A program made the translations under genes and the position numbers. Shown one piece after another: positions 28,694 to 39,720 of a DNA stretch of 64,000 nt (its first letter is position 1; each line of letters starts with the position of its first letter). The DNA is taken from NCBI RefSeq assembly GCF_000272405.2, contig NZ_AJZM02000307.1:1-64000 (forward strand), read 5' to 3'. The DNA comes from Vibrio tasmaniensis 1F-187. GTDB taxonomy: Bacteria > Pseudomonadota > Gammaproteobacteria > Enterobacterales > Vibrionaceae. The notes under the pieces are model-generated. The model saw only the letters and a program-made list of their open reading frames with translations, did not search any database and was not told where the DNA came from.

Positions 28694-29452
28694 ATGTTAC
28701 ATATCAAAAGCATACCTGCATTTAACGACAATTACATCTGGCTGATTCAAAATAGCGATCGCCGTTGTGCTGTCGTCGACCCTGGTGATGCAGCTCCAGT
28801 ATTAGAGTTCTTAGCACACCATGAGCTAACTTTAGATGCAATCTTGATTACGCACCACCACCACGATCACATTGGTGGCGTGCCAGAGCTGGTAAGACAA
28901 TTCCCTGGCGTGGATGTCGTTGGCCCCAAAAATGAACCTATCCCGACCTTAACGCATCCCGTTGATGACGGTGACCAATTAGAGCTGTTTGGCGAAGTAT
29001 TCCTCGTGCTAGGGCTCAGTGGGCACACCGCTGGGCACATTGGTTATGTGGGTGATGCCAAACTGTTTTGTGGCGATGTACTGTTTTCAGCTGGTTGTGG
29101 GCGAATCATGGAAGGCACACCACAGCAGATGTTTGATGCATTGAACAAGATCACAGCACTCCCACAAGAAACCGAGGTTTACTGTGCTCATGAATACACG
29201 GCAGCCAATATCGCTTTTGCACTGGCTGTTGAGCCTGACAACCAACATTTGCAACAATACCGCGACCAAGTGAATCGGCTTCGAGCCCAAAATAAGTCGA
29301 CCATCCCCACAAATTTAAGACAAGAAAAGTTTATTAACCCCTTCTTACGCTACACAGAACCAAGTGTAGTGAAATCAGTATCTAATCGTACTGAGCAGAC
29401 CGATCCTTTATCGGTTTTTACCGCTTTACGTGCGTGGAAGAACGAATTTTAA
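28694..29452 (+). CDS. gloB: Hydroxyacylglutathione hydrolase (glyoxalase II)
   Basis: A 252-residue binuclear metallo-beta-lactamase-fold enzyme that hydrolyses S-lactoylglutathione in methylglyoxal detoxification. The metal motif [10 protein letters not shown] places the HxHxDH ligands at His54, His56, Asp58 and His59; further ligands are in GHTAGHIGY and the CAHEYT segment. I placed the start at 28694 with GGAG upstream, matching E. coli GloB length (251); the longer frame would overlap yafS. Confidence 0.97.
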   Translation: MLHIKSIPAFNDNYIWLIQNSDRRCAVVDPGDAAPVLEFLAHHELTLDAILITHHHHDHIGGVPELVRQFPGVDVVGPKNEPIPTLTHPVDDGDQLELFGEVFLVLGLSGHTAGHIGYVGDAKLFCGDVLFSAGCGRIMEGTPQQMFDALNKITALPQETEVYCAHEYTAANIAFALAVEPDNQHLQQYRDQVNRLRAQNKSTIPTNLRQEKFINPFLRYTEPSVVKSVSNRTEQTDPLSVFTALRAWKNEF

Positions 29453-29462
29453 CAAATACAGG

Positions 29463-29487
29463 CTTGTCACTCATAGGGAGTGGCAAG
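29463..29487 (+). terminator. Hairpin between gloB and mltD
   Basis: CTTGTCACTC-ATAGG-GAGTGGCAAG, a 10-bp stem with one G-T pair, followed by TATTATC. It is a possible weak terminator after gloB. Confidence 0.5.
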
Positions 29488-29522
29488 TATTATCATCGGC
29501 CGTTTATTAAAAAGGCTGTAAC

Positions 29523-31094
29523 ATGCGAGTTAAGTACAGCTGGGCTTTGGTACTACTACTTTCTGGTTGCCAATTAACTCAGTCAGAGAATCCAGACCAA
29601 GCTTCCGAGCAAACCAACACCTCCCCTACTAAAGAAGTTTCTCAAGCGAACGTTTCATCGGGAGCGATCCAAGAACAACCAAAAGTTGAAACACCTGTCG
29701 TTACTCCACAAACACAGCAAGATGTTTGGAAACGTATTGCGATGCAACTTGAAATGGAAGTTCCGGACCAAAAGAAAGTCGACTACTACCGCACTTGGTA
29801 CCTCAAGCACCCTGGTCATCTAAAAACTGTATCAAAACGCGCTGAACCTTTCCTTTACTTGATCACAACTAAGATTGAAGAAAGAGACTTGCCTTTGGAG
29901 CTGGCCCTGTTGCCCGTCGTTGAAAGCTCGTTTGATGCATTTGCTTATTCTCACGGTAGCGCTGCTGGACTATGGCAGTTCATTTCGGGTACTGGCAAAG
30001 CTTACGGACTAGAACAAAACTTCTGGTACGATGGCCGCCGTGACGTAGCCGCTTCAACCGACGCTGCATTGGATTTCTTAACCGACCTGAACAAACGTTT
30101 TGATGGGAACTGGCAACACGCAATCGCTGCCTACAACAGTGGCGGTGGTCGTGTGAACAGCGCAATCCGTAAGAACAAGAAGCTGGGTAAGCCAATCGAC
30201 TTTTTCTCTCTAGACTTACCAAAAGAGACCAGCAGCTATGTACCTAAGCTACTTGCACTGGCCGACGTGATTGCCAACCAAGAAAAGTATGGCATCGATA
30301 TCCCTGCGATCCCGAACAAGCCAGTGCTGACTCTGGTTAACCCAGACGAACAACTTGATCTGGCGATTGCGGCAAACTACGCAGGCATTCCTGTCAAAGA
30401 GCTGCAAGGCTACAACCCAGCTTATAACCAGTGGGCAACGGCACCAGAGAAACACCAACAATTATTGCTTCCTCTAAGCTCTGTTGAGAAGTTCAATAAA
30501 GAAGTGGCAGCCAATAAAGGCAAAGGCATGAAGTTGGTGCGCTATAAAGTGCAATCTGGCGATAGCATCAGCGTACTGGCGAGTAAATACAACACCACCA
30601 GCAAAGTGATCCGCTCTGCAAACGGTTTGAGCAACAATAATATTCGTGTTGGTCAGCATCTATTTATTCCAACATCAACCAAAGACGACAAGACATACGC
30701 ACTAAGCGCTTCAAATCGCCTAGCAAGCACACAGTCAAAGAGTCGGGGTCAATATAAGCTTAGCCATACCGTAAAAAGTGGTGATAGCCTATGGACGATT
30801 GCGCGCGCAAATAAGGTATCTCACCAATCACTGGCTAAGTGGAATGGCATGGGACCACGTGACACACTTAGAATTGGTCAAGAACTGGTCATTTGGAAGA
30901 ATGGTTCAGACGGTGCCATCATCCGAACTGTCTTTTATAACGTAAGATCAGGTGACACAGTCAGCGGTATTGCATCAAAGTTCAAAGTAAAAAGCGCAGA
31001 TGTTGTAAAATGGAACGCTTTGCAGAACAAGAAATACCTACAGCCAGGACAAAAACTGAAGCTGTATGTTGATGTAACTAAGGTAAGTGTATGA
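29523..31094 (+). CDS. mltD: Membrane-bound lytic murein transglycosylase D
   Basis: A 523-residue lipoprotein that cuts peptidoglycan glycan strands. The lipobox is LLSGC with Cys16. The GH23 lysozyme-like domain (about 110-240) has the catalytic Glu in LLPVVESSFDAFA and the GLWQFI and AYNSGGGRV motifs. Three LysM repeats follow at about 340-385, 415-460 and 470-515, which bind peptidoglycan. Its stop overlaps the start of a Yip1-like membrane gene by 4 bases. Confidence 0.96.
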   Translation: MRVKYSWALVLLLSGCQLTQSENPDQASEQTNTSPTKEVSQANVSSGAIQEQPKVETPVVTPQTQQDVWKRIAMQLEMEVPDQKKVDYYRTWYLKHPGHLKTVSKRAEPFLYLITTKIEERDLPLELALLPVVESSFDAFAYSHGSAAGLWQFISGTGKAYGLEQNFWYDGRRDVAASTDAALDFLTDLNKRFDGNWQHAIAAYNSGGGRVNSAIRKNKKLGKPIDFFSLDLPKETSSYVPKLLALADVIANQEKYGIDIPAIPNKPVLTLVNPDEQLDLAIAANYAGIPVKELQGYNPAYNQWATAPEKHQQLLLPLSSVEKFNKEVAANKGKGMKLVRYKVQSGDSISVLASKYNTTSKVIRSANGLSNNNIRVGQHLFIPTSTKDDKTYALSASNRLASTQSKSRGQYKLSHTVKSGDSLWTIARANKVSHQSLAKWNGMGPRDTLRIGQELVIWKNGSDGAIIRTVFYNVRSGDTVSGIASKFKVKSADVVKWNALQNKKYLQPGQKLKLYVDVTKVSV

Positions 31095-31777
31095 ACCCGT
31101 CAAGTAACCCACTCGTCATGCTGTTGGATATATTCCGTTCACCAACAGCGTGTTTCTTAGCGCTTTATCAAAGAAGTGCTTGGGGATGGCAACCCTACGT
31201 CGTATTAATGCTCAGCCCATTCTTATTTTGGGGTGCCTATTTTTCGAATGTAGATTTTGCATGGTTAAGCGCTGAGTTGTCACAGCAACTGGCTCAAACA
31301 AACCCTGACCAATTGGCGTTACTTGACAGTAATACTCTACTCGCGAGTGAAATCATCAGTGATGTATTCGGCCGTACGTTAACCATCATTCTGTTGGCAT
31401 TTTGGTTTAACTTAGCAACAAAGCCAAGCCAACACCAACATAGCTTTTGGCGATGGTTTGCAGCCGCATCGGTAGTGATATTCCCTGCCGTTCTAGGCGA
31501 TGTAGCAAGCTACGCAAGCCTGATACTCAAGCACGGGCATGTGATGAGCTACGCGGCCGACTTGAACAGCTTAAACGGCTTAATCAAGTTGCCACTAACC
31601 AATGATTGGTCGCAATTTGCCAGCTCATTACCACTCTTGTTGCCTTGGTACATTGTATTGGGTTATGCAGCAGTATTAACTTGGACGGAGTTTGAGCGTG
31701 GTCAGGCACTGGCCATCTCTGGTTTGCCATGGGTTGGCTATTACCTAATCTGGGCTCTCTACATTTTAATCTTTTAA
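31091..31777 (+). CDS. Yip1-family membrane protein
   Basis: A 228-residue inner-membrane protein with about five hydrophobic segments (about 32-52, 94-112, 122-145, 178-197 and 205-226). The DIFRSPTACF opening and helix layout suggest the YIP1 family; function unknown in bacteria. Its ATG overlaps the mltD stop (ATGA), so its translation is coupled to that of the transglycosylase. Confidence 0.8.
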   Translation: MNPSSNPLVMLLDIFRSPTACFLALYQRSAWGWQPYVVLMLSPFLFWGAYFSNVDFAWLSAELSQQLAQTNPDQLALLDSNTLLASEIISDVFGRTLTIILLAFWFNLATKPSQHQHSFWRWFAAASVVIFPAVLGDVASYASLILKHGHVMSYAADLNSLNGLIKLPLTNDWSQFASSLPLLLPWYIVLGYAAVLTWTEFERGQALAISGLPWVGYYLIWALYILIF

Positions 31778-31796
31778 GCTGAATAGATAAAAACAA

Positions 31797-31818
31797 GGCT
31801 AGCGAAAATTCACTAGCC
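31797..31818. terminator. Weak terminator hairpin after the Yip1-like gene
   Basis: GGCTAGCGAAAATTCACTAGCC, a 6-bp outer and 3-bp inner stem with one mismatch. It is followed by TATTTG; an A-run lies on the left. It sits between converging genes. Confidence 0.45.
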
Positions 31819-31883
31819 TATTTGCTCCGTTAGATTACCCAACGTAACCACCGTGCGAATGGTTAAGCTCCAATGACTAATAA

Positions 31884-31911
31884 GCTAATAGGCTAATAGG
31901 CTGGCTAATAG
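31884..31911. repeat. Three copies of GCTAATAG
   Basis: GCTAATAG occurs at 31884-31891, 31892-31899 and 31904-31911, just beyond the yafD stop. Probably a local slippage product. Confidence 0.6.
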
Positions 31912-31918
31912 CTTCTTA

Positions 31919-32761
31919 CTATTTAACCTTAAAGGTCACTCGCATAGGGTTATGATCAGAGGCGTCCGTAATGGGCGCTTTTGCTTTGTCTACTTCTAAC
32001 CCTCGATAGAACACATGATCGAGCACCAACCCTGTCATAAACTGTGTACGGTTATCTGGTTCAAAAGCAACTTCCGTCAAACCTACCTGTTCCAACGCAT
32101 CTTTCAATACAGCAAAGCGAGCTTCACTCCAACTGTTAAAATCCCCAGCAAAAATAACAGGCCCACGATACTTTTGGAGATTGTCGGTTAAGCTCTTGAG
32201 CTGAGCCTCGTAATCTTCCGTACCAAAGGTAAAGTTCACCGCATGGATATTAATCACAGCCAGCTCTTCGCCATTACTTAGCAGATAGCGAGACCAAAGT
32301 GCAGATTTAGGTAATTGAAGCCAAGGTTCTTCATGAGTATAAGCACAAGCTTCAATCGGTAGATGCGTCGCTAGGTTGAGTACGCCTGCACTTTGTTCAA
32401 AAGCTTCAAATGCATTCACTCGAGTACTTCCCCATTGACCACTCGTTACCCATTGGCGAAGCCCTTCTGTCATACTCGCTTCTTGCAGCAAAACTAAATC
32501 GCTACCGGCTGACAGCTGATTTAACTCACTTTGCCAATTATTTCGGTTTTGCTTATAGATATTCCACACGGTAATGTCTAGGCCATCAGACACATCAATC
32601 GCTTTCGGGGCTGAGTTTTGGTAGCAGCTGTAGATATCGTTGCTAGTATTTTGAGAAGAAGTGATCAAATTGGGTTTATTCGGGATCACGAAGATAATAT
32701 GAAAGCTAACAACAGCAAGCGTTATCAATAACGTGATAACAATGATGGTTTTCTTAAACAT
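31919..32761 (-). CDS. yafD: Endonuclease/exonuclease/phosphatase-family protein, YafD-like
   Basis: A 280-residue protein with an N-terminal membrane helix (about 3-23, TIIVITLLITLAVVSFHIIF) and an EEP-fold domain (about 55-278). VLLQEAS, FAGDFNSW and DASDHNPM are the metal and catalytic motifs of the DNase-I-like superfamily. Substrate is unknown. I chose the ATG at 32761, with TAGGGTG upstream, over a start 61 residues earlier that would run through the glnB terminator and the glnB 3' end. In E. coli yafD is also near mltD and gloB. Confidence 0.88.
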   Translation of the reverse strand: MFKKTIIVITLLITLAVVSFHIIFVIPNKPNLITSSQNTSNDIYSCYQNSAPKAIDVSDGLDITVWNIYKQNRNNWQSELNQLSAGSDLVLLQEASMTEGLRQWVTSGQWGSTRVNAFEAFEQSAGVLNLATHLPIEACAYTHEEPWLQLPKSALWSRYLLSNGEELAVINIHAVNFTFGTEDYEAQLKSLTDNLQKYRGPVIFAGDFNSWSEARFAVLKDALEQVGLTEVAFEPDNRTQFMTGLVLDHVFYRGLEVDKAKAPITDASDHNPMRVTFKVK

Positions 32762-32782
32762 ACAGCACCCTACCAGAAATGA

Positions 32783-32807
32783 AAAAGGAGCGATAAACGC
32801 TCCTTTT
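32783..32807 (-). terminator. Terminator of glnB
   Basis: AAAAGGAGCG-ATAAA-CGCTCCTTTT with a T-run (TTTTTC) on the minus strand after the second arm. It lies 16 bases past the glnB stop and 21 bases before the yafD start. Confidence 0.9.
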
Positions 32808-32822
32808 AAGGTAATAGTTTTT

Positions 32823-33170
<348 letters not shown>

Positions 33171-33226
33171 TTAAACTGTGCGAATAGCTCATTATCGGTT
33201 AGCTATAGTAAACATTCAATGAAAAA

Positions 33227-33250
33227 AGCCAGAGCTTTAAAGCTCTGGCT
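33227..33250 (-). terminator. Terminator of the cytochrome c gene
   Basis: AGCCAGAGCTTTAAAGCTCTGGCT is a perfect 24-base palindrome followed on the minus strand by TTTTTT. It lies 41 bases past the cytochrome stop and shields glnB from read-through. Confidence 0.9.
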
Positions 33251-33291
33251 CGAAATTTATCATCTTGTTTAATCAGCGCTTTGAGAAGGTT

Positions 33292-33603
33292 TTACTTAAG
33301 GCTTGCGTAGTAAGCGGCTAGATTCGCGATGTCTTCATCACTCAGCATTGAAGCCTGAGCCTGCATTACAGCCGCCAAACCGCCGGTGCGCTGGCCGTTC
33401 TTATATGCCTTAATTGATGAAGCGATGTATTGCTCGTTTTGGCCTTTAAGGTTTGGATATCCTGGGATCATTGCGATACCGTCTGCGCCATGACAAGCCG
33501 CACAGATTGCCGCTTTAGCTTGACCCGCAGCAACATCACCCGCCAGAGCGTTACCACTCAATAGTCCAAATCCAAGAACTAATCCTAGTGTAATTTTCTT
33601 CAT
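33292..33603 (-). CDS. Small periplasmic c-type cytochrome (class I)
   Basis: A 103-residue exported electron carrier. The signal peptide is about 1-20 ([16 protein letters not shown]). The haem motif is CAACH (about 32-36), and the sixth-ligand Met is probably in the QAQASMLS segment. It resembles cytochrome c553/c5-type proteins; partner unknown. I chose the ATG at 33603, which starts the typical MKKITLG signal and has GGAA upstream. Confidence 0.9.
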   Translation of the reverse strand: MKKITLGLVLGFGLLSGNALAGDVAAGQAKAAICAACHGADGIAMIPGYPNLKGQNEQYIASSIKAYKNGQRTGGLAAVMQAQASMLSDEDIANLAAYYASLK

Positions 33604-33661
33604 TGCATATTCCATTAATTATTTTTATTAAAGTGACGGTGAATTGTGACACAAACTTTTT

Positions 33662-35008
33662 CTACTTGCTCCAAAGCGCTTCACAATCTTGACCTTCGTA
33701 GTTTTTATCTACGAATAAGCCTAAAACAGCGATCACTCGATCGCCATCCATTAATATTGGCGTTCGACGTCTTAACCAGCTGGGTACTTGGTATTCCTGA
33801 AAAAGCTTCTTGAGTTTTCGACTATGACCACGACCAACTGGGTGAGCCGACACTCCTTCAGGGTTAAAGATCACTCGTAAGGTTCCGTTGGCTTTAGTAA
33901 GGGAAAACCGTTGTACCTCTCGGTTATTAGATGCACTAGCACTCGACACCGCTTTCAAATGGATCTCACCTAAACCATCAGGCAATAATAAATTCTCATC
34001 AATCAAGATTTCACTTTCCCAGTTCGACAAATCTTTAGTGTCTTGTACCAAGTAGAGCTGATTATTAAAGCGCCTAATCTCAACATCATTCAACACCAGC
34101 TTAGGATTGGCGTCTGCCTGAGCACAAGCCACTTCATCCCAAATAAGTTTTAGCTGCTTTTGGCTTGGCATCGGTTGATTACAATGGCTGATCCACATTC
34201 TGATCAAACGTGCTCGTAACAAATCAGAATGCTGAGATAACGAATCAATGCTTAAGCTCTGGCTCTTACTGTTACAGCCTCCCAAAGCTTGTTGTAAGTG
34301 AGACTCAAGCAGTTCGTCGAGTAGCGACTCTTGTTCTGCACATAATTGAGCACTGCGACAGACCGATTCTCGAAAGCTAGGCCAGCGCTCTGTCAACGTC
34401 GGAGTGACTTGATGACGAATGAAATTTCGATCAAAGCGCAGATCCTGATTACTCTCATCTTCGACCCAAGTTAACCCCATATCGTGAGCCGACGCTTCGA
34501 TGTCTAATCGAGTCACTGACAGCAGAGGTCTCACAATAAACGCTTCGCCAAACGACATCACTTTCGCCATTGAAGAGAGTCCTTTCGGACCGCTGCCACG
34601 TTTTAATGCCAGCAAGAAAGTTTCGAGTTGGTCATCAATATGTTGGCCTGTAATTAGAACATCACCAAAACTAAGGTGCTTCTGAAGCGAATCATAACGA
34701 GCATCTCGAGCCAGCTTTTCAACACTTTCTCCGCTGTTAATATCTAGAGATACTCGCTCGATGGCTAAAGGAACCGACAAAGCATCACACCATGTTTGGC
34801 ATTGCTCAGCCCAAAGATCAGCATTCTTACTGAGACCGTGATGAACGTGCACCGCACAGCACTCAATGTGATGGGACTTAGCGTATTGCGCAGCCAATTC
34901 CAATAACACTCGCGAATCGACACCACCACTGAAAGCAACGACTAACCGACGAGGTTTTAGATCGCTTTGTTGAAATGCAGAGGTAAAAGTTTCGATTAAG
35001 TGAGTCAT
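33662..35008 (-). CDS. tilS: tRNA(Ile)-lysidine synthase
   Basis: A 448-residue essential ATP-dependent enzyme that changes C34 to lysidine in the CAU-anticodon tRNA-Ile. The PP-loop SGGVDSRVL is at about 27-35. A central helical domain follows and a C-terminal TilS domain ends near VLGLFVDKNYEG. It lies at the end of the long minus-strand cluster, 131 bases downstream of accA, whose terminator precedes it. Confidence 0.95.
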   Translation of the reverse strand: MTHLIETFTSAFQQSDLKPRRLVVAFSGGVDSRVLLELAAQYAKSHHIECCAVHVHHGLSKNADLWAEQCQTWCDALSVPLAIERVSLDINSGESVEKLARDARYDSLQKHLSFGDVLITGQHIDDQLETFLLALKRGSGPKGLSSMAKVMSFGEAFIVRPLLSVTRLDIEASAHDMGLTWVEDESNQDLRFDRNFIRHQVTPTLTERWPSFRESVCRSAQLCAEQESLLDELLESHLQQALGGCNSKSQSLSIDSLSQHSDLLRARLIRMWISHCNQPMPSQKQLKLIWDEVACAQADANPKLVLNDVEIRRFNNQLYLVQDTKDLSNWESEILIDENLLLPDGLGEIHLKAVSSASASNNREVQRFSLTKANGTLRVIFNPEGVSAHPVGRGHSRKLKKLFQEYQVPSWLRRRTPILMDGDRVIAVLGLFVDKNYEGQDCEALWSK

Positions 35009-35060
35009 GGGGTTAAGTGAGCCGTGTGTACTAATGAGAAAGGAGAATGTTTTAATAATA

Positions 35061-35090
35061 AAAAAGGGTTGGCACTGAGTCCAACCCTTT
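35061..35090 (-). terminator. Terminator of accA
   Basis: AAAGGGTTGG-CACTGAGT-CCAACCCTTT with TTTTTTATTATT on the minus strand. It lies 50 bases past the accA stop and separates tilS from the operon. Confidence 0.92.
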
Positions 35091-35139
35091 CATCAACTTG
35101 TTACGGAAAGCAGGTCTTATACCTTGCTAAGGTCGCTTA

Positions 35140-36099
35140 TCAGCAGTAACCGTAGCTCATTAGACGCTGGTAACGACGCTCTAGAAGTGCTTCGTTATCA
35201 AATTGCTCTAGCTCTTCTAACTGTTTAACTAACATGTCTTTCATGTTCTGAGCTGTCTGTATTGGATCGCGGTGCGCGCCACCTAGAGGCTCAGGGATGA
35301 TTTCATCGATAAGCTCAAGCTCTTTAAGGCGAGGAGCTACTAGGCCCATCGCTTCAGCAGCTTGTGGTGCTTTATCTGAATCACGCCACAGGATTGAAGC
35401 ACAACCTTCTGGAGAGATTACTGAGTATGTAGAGTACTGAAGCATGTTCACGTAATCACCAACACCAATCGCTAGTGCACCGCCTGAACCGCCTTCACCT
35501 ACAACGTTACAGATAACCGGAACTGAAAGGCCGGCCATTACTTTAAGGTTCTTTGCGATCGCTTCAGATTGGCCACGTTCTTCAGCACCAACACCTGGGT
35601 AAGCACCCGCTGTGTCGATGAAAGTAATGATTGGCATGTTGAAACGCTCAGCCGTTTCCATTAGGCGAAGTGCCTTACGGTAACCTTCTGGCTTTGGCAT
35701 ACCAAAGTTACGGATCACTTTCTCTTTAGTCTCACGACCTTTCTGGTGACCAATAACCATAACAGGACGACCATTTAGACGAGCCATACCACCCACAATT
35801 GCTTTGTCGTCAGCGTAAGCGCGATCGCCCGCCATCTCTTCAAACTCTGTGAAGGCATGCTCCAGGTAATCTTTGGTGTAAGGACGTTGAGGGTGACGAG
35901 CAAGTTGAGCTACCTGCCATGCACCTAAGTCACTAAAGATTTTCTGTTTAAGCTCTAAGCTTTTTTTCTCTAGTTGTTCAATTTCTTTGTCTAGATCTAC
36001 CGCTGCGTCACCACCGTGACGCGAAACGTCACGTAGCGCTTCGATTTTTGCTTCAAGTTCAGCGATAGGCTTTTCAAATTCTAGAAAGTTCAGGCTCAT
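35140..36099 (-). CDS. accA: Acetyl-CoA carboxylase carboxyltransferase alpha subunit
   Basis: A 319-residue subunit; with AccD it moves carboxyl from biotin to acetyl-CoA to make malonyl-CoA for fatty-acid synthesis. It has the [19 protein letters not shown] opening and the oxyanion [10 protein letters not shown] (about 204-213) of the crotonase-like fold. The length equals that of E. coli AccA. It is 45 bases downstream of dnaE, the usual order, with a hairpin between. Confidence 0.97.
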   Translation of the reverse strand: MSLNFLEFEKPIAELEAKIEALRDVSRHGGDAAVDLDKEIEQLEKKSLELKQKIFSDLGAWQVAQLARHPQRPYTKDYLEHAFTEFEEMAGDRAYADDKAIVGGMARLNGRPVMVIGHQKGRETKEKVIRNFGMPKPEGYRKALRLMETAERFNMPIITFIDTAGAYPGVGAEERGQSEAIAKNLKVMAGLSVPVICNVVGEGGSGGALAIGVGDYVNMLQYSTYSVISPEGCASILWRDSDKAPQAAEAMGLVAPRLKELELIDEIIPEPLGGAHRDPIQTAQNMKDMLVKQLEELEQFDNEALLERRYQRLMSYGYC

Positions 36100-36119
36100 C
36101 TATGAATCCTTGTTGATTC

Positions 36120-36139
36120 AGCTCCGCAGTTACGGAGCT
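36120..36139 (-). other. Intercistronic hairpin between dnaE and accA
   Basis: AGCTCCG-CAGTTA-CGGAGCT, a perfect 7-bp stem without a U-tract, just upstream of the accA ribosome-binding site (AAGGATTCATAG). Confidence 0.5.
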
Positions 36140-36144
36140 AAATT

Positions 36145-39100
36145 TTAGTTAAATTCGAGTTCTACTTGGCTATTTCCAAGCAGCTGTTTTAATTCGTCTA
36201 GTAATGTATCACTTGGCGTCACACGCCATTCTGTGCCCAATGTTAACCGCGCTCTAGCGTCGGCACGTTGGTAGTATACATTGACTGGGACCGTTCCGGC
36301 TCTATAAGGTTCTAAGATTTGACCAAAGCGTTCAAAAAATTGACCGTTAATTTGGGATTGCTCGATAGATATCGACACCCCACGAGCATATTTCTCACGG
36401 GCGCTTCCTAAGTCCATGACCTCGCGCGCGGACATTTTAAGCCCACCATTGAAATCATCAAAGCTGACCTGTCCAGAAACAACCACAATTTTGTCTTTTT
36501 CGAGCAATTCTGCGTAGCGATCGAGCGCATCAGAGAACAACATCACTTCCATCCGACCCGATCGGTCATCAAGAGTCATCAAACCGATTCGAGTACCGCG
36601 CTTCGTGGTCATGACCCTAGCCGCAATGACCAAACCTGCAATCGTTAAGGATTGGTCACGACGAGTCGGCGTCGCATCTTTCAAGCGACAGCTGGTGTAT
36701 TTCGCAAGTTCTTTAATGTAAGCATTCACCGGGTGACCCGTTAAATACAAACCAAGCGTTTCGCGTTCACCTTCTAGCCAAACCTTTTCAGGCCATTTAG
36801 GCACTTGAGTATACTTGTGTTCAACCTCTTCCGGAGCGTCGGTCAACACACCAAACATATCAGATTGACCGAACGACTCAGCATGGTGATGTTGGCTTGC
36901 TGCCTTAACCGCATCTTTCAAAGATGCCATCATCGCCGCTCGGTGAGGACCTAATCTATCTAAGGCTCCGGATAGAATCAACTTTTCGATAACACGTTTG
37001 TTGACCTTCTTCAGATCAAGACGTGCACAGAAGTCGAATAAGTCTTTAAAGTAACCACCTTTGTTACGCGCTTCGATGATGGCTTCAATTGGGCCTTCAC
37101 CAACCCCTTTAATCGCACCGATTCCATAAACAATTGCGCCATCTTCATCCACATTAAAGCGGTATAGGCCCGAGTTGATGTCAGGTGGAAGGAGCTTGAG
37201 TTTCATACGGAAACACTCATCGACAAGGCCAATAACCTTCTCGGTGTTATCCATATCCGCGGTCATTACTGCCGCCATGAATTCCGCAGGGTAGTGTGTT
37301 TTCAACCACAGTGTTTGATAAGAAACCAGTGCGTATGCAGCCGAGTGAGATTTGTTAAAGCCGTAGCCCGCAAACTTCTCTACCAAGTCAAAGATCTTCA
37401 TGGACAGTTCGCCATCAACACCATTGGCTTCAGCACCTTCTTTAAAGGTACCGCGCTGCTTTGCCATCTCTTCTGGCTTTTTCTTACCCATCGCACGACG
37501 CAGCATATCGGCTCCACCAAGCGTATAACCCGCAAGGATCTGAGCGATTTGCATTACCTGTTCTTGATACAGGATGATACCGTAAGTCGGTTCTAGTGTT
37601 TCTTTTAACGATTCGTGTTGCCACGTTTCATCAGGGTAAGATACTGCCTCTCGTCCGTGTTTACGGTCGATAAAGTTATCTACCATGCCTGATTGCAGAG
37701 GGCCCGGACGGAACAAGGCCACCAATGCGATGATATCTTCAAAACAGTCGGGCTGTAGACGCTTGATCAGGTCTTTCATACCGCGGGATTCCAGCTGGAA
37801 TACCGCCGTCGTTTCTGAATTCTGTAATAAGTTAAATGACGCTTGATCATCCAAAGGAATCGACTCGATACGAACCGGATCTTTCCCCTCTTTCGCTAAA
37901 CGAGGGTTTACTAGGCCAAGTGCCCAGTCAATGATCGTCAGTGTACGCAGCCCCAAGAAGTCAAACTTAACCAAGCCAGCAGTTTCTACGTCATTCTTAT
38001 CGAATTGCGTTACTGGGAAGTTACCTTCCGCATCGGCATAGATAGGTGCAAAGTCAGTAATCGTGGTCGGTGAGATTACAACACCACCCGCGTGCTTACC
38101 TGCGTTTCGCGTACAACCTTCTAGAATTCGACATTTATCAATCAGCTCACGAACTTCTTCATCACCATCATAAAGTTCAGGCAATGCAGGCTCTGCGAGG
38201 AATGCTTTCTCTAGCGTCATGCCCGGATCAGGCGGAACCAGCTTAGAAATTCGGTCAACAAAACCAAATGGGTGGCCTAATACACGGCCAACGTCACGGA
38301 TTACCGCTTTTGCCGCCATAGTACCAAAGGTGATGATCTGAGAAACGGCATCACGGCCGTACATTTCAGCTACGTGGTCAATAACTTGGTCACGTTTATC
38401 CATACAGAAATCGATATCGAAATCGGGCATGGATACACGTTCTGGGTTCAAGAAACGTTCGAACAGCAAGTCATATTCAAGTGGATCAAGATCGGTGATA
38501 TCAAGCGCGTAAGCCACCAAAGAACCAGCACCAGAACCACGACCTGGGCCTACTGGTACATCGTTATCTTTTGACCACTGGATGAACTCCATTACGATCA
38601 AGAAGTAACCTGGGAAACCCATGTTATTAACTACTTCTAGCTCGATTTTAAGTCGCTCATCGTATTCAGGCCTGCGTTCAGCTCTGACTTTTTCATCAGG
38701 AAACAAGAATGCTAAACGTCGCTCAAGACCTTCTTCTGATTTTTTGATCAGGAAGTCTTCAATCGCTAAACCTTCCGTCGGGAAGTTAGGTAAGAAGTAC
38801 TCCCCTAAACGTACAGTCACGTTACAACGCTTAGCGATCTCAACACTGTTCTCTAATGCTTCAGGGATATCTGAGAACAACTCACACATCTCTTCTTCGC
38901 TACGGAGGTACTGTTGTGGACTGTAGTTTTTCGGTCGACGTGGATCAACCATGGTAAAGCCGTCGTGAATCGCCACACGGATTTCATGAGCGTCAAACAA
39001 GTCTTCGGAAATGAAGACCACTTCATTAGTCGCGACAACAGGCAGGTCTTCTTGCTCGGCTAATTCCAGCGCAAAGTGCAGATAAGACTCTTCGTCCGTA

Positions 39101-39624
39101 CGTCCAGTTCGAATGAGCTCCAGATAAAAACGGTCTGCGAAATGTGTTTTGTAAAACTCAACGCTGCTTGCAACCAACTCTCTATTGCCTTTCAGCAACG
39201 CTTTACCAATCTCACCTTCTTTTGCACCCGATAAAAGAATCAGGCCTTCCGCATGTTCAATCAGCCACTCTTTATCAATAACAGGCTGATGCTGCACATG
39301 GCCACGAAGGTAAGCTTTTGATATTAATAACGTTAGGTTGTTGTAGCCTTTATTACTCGTTGCAATAACGGTGAGTTTTGTCAATTCATCGCCAAAATCA
39401 GGAGACTGCATCAAGAAGTCAGAACCAATAATTGGTTTAACCCCACACCCATGAGCAGTACCGTAGAATTTCACCAAACCGCACAGGTTGGTAAAGTCGG
39501 TCAATGCTAGAGCAGGCATACCCATTTCAGCGACTTTTTTTACTAATGGTGGCACCTTGGATAGGCCATCCACCATCGAAAAGTCACTGTGTACGCGTAG
39601 GTGAACAAATTTTGGATCTGACAT
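36145..39624 (-). CDS. dnaE: DNA polymerase III alpha subunit
   Basis: A 1159-residue replicative polymerase. The PHP domain begins at about 7 ([13 protein letters not shown]). The catalytic Asp triad includes [11 protein letters not shown] (about 400-410). The finger and palm segments follow to about 800, with an HhH region near 820-900 and a C-terminal OB domain (about 990-1075). The proofreading partner DnaQ is encoded at 26510. The length matches E. coli DnaE (1160). Confidence 0.98.
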   Translation of the reverse strand: MSDPKFVHLRVHSDFSMVDGLSKVPPLVKKVAEMGMPALALTDFTNLCGLVKFYGTAHGCGVKPIIGSDFLMQSPDFGDELTKLTVIATSNKGYNNLTLLISKAYLRGHVQHQPVIDKEWLIEHAEGLILLSGAKEGEIGKALLKGNRELVASSVEFYKTHFADRFYLELIRTGRTDEESYLHFALELAEQEDLPVVATNEVVFISEDLFDAHEIRVAIHDGFTMVDPRRPKNYSPQQYLRSEEEMCELFSDIPEALENSVEIAKRCNVTVRLGEYFLPNFPTEGLAIEDFLIKKSEEGLERRLAFLFPDEKVRAERRPEYDERLKIELEVVNNMGFPGYFLIVMEFIQWSKDNDVPVGPGRGSGAGSLVAYALDITDLDPLEYDLLFERFLNPERVSMPDFDIDFCMDKRDQVIDHVAEMYGRDAVSQIITFGTMAAKAVIRDVGRVLGHPFGFVDRISKLVPPDPGMTLEKAFLAEPALPELYDGDEEVRELIDKCRILEGCTRNAGKHAGGVVISPTTITDFAPIYADAEGNFPVTQFDKNDVETAGLVKFDFLGLRTLTIIDWALGLVNPRLAKEGKDPVRIESIPLDDQASFNLLQNSETTAVFQLESRGMKDLIKRLQPDCFEDIIALVALFRPGPLQSGMVDNFIDRKHGREAVSYPDETWQHESLKETLEPTYGIILYQEQVMQIAQILAGYTLGGADMLRRAMGKKKPEEMAKQRGTFKEGAEANGVDGELSMKIFDLVEKFAGYGFNKSHSAAYALVSYQTLWLKTHYPAEFMAAVMTADMDNTEKVIGLVDECFRMKLKLLPPDINSGLYRFNVDEDGAIVYGIGAIKGVGEGPIEAIIEARNKGGYFKDLFDFCARLDLKKVNKRVIEKLILSGALDRLGPHRAAMMASLKDAVKAASQHHHAESFGQSDMFGVLTDAPEEVEHKYTQVPKWPEKVWLEGERETLGLYLTGHPVNAYIKELAKYTSCRLKDATPTRRDQSLTIAGLVIAARVMTTKRGTRIGLMTLDDRSGRMEVMLFSDALDRYAELLEKDKIVVVSGQVSFDDFNGGLKMSAREVMDLGSAREKYARGVSISIEQSQINGQFFERFGQILEPYRAGTVPVNVYYQRADARARLTLGTEWRVTPSDTLLDELKQLLGNSQVELEFN

Positions 39625-39720
39625 TATTTTTCCTGAGTTCTAGGTTTGAGCCTAGGATTACAACTGTGTGTATTCTATTTTTTTCTAGCGCCACTAAGCA
39701 ACTTTATTCGATGCTAAGCT

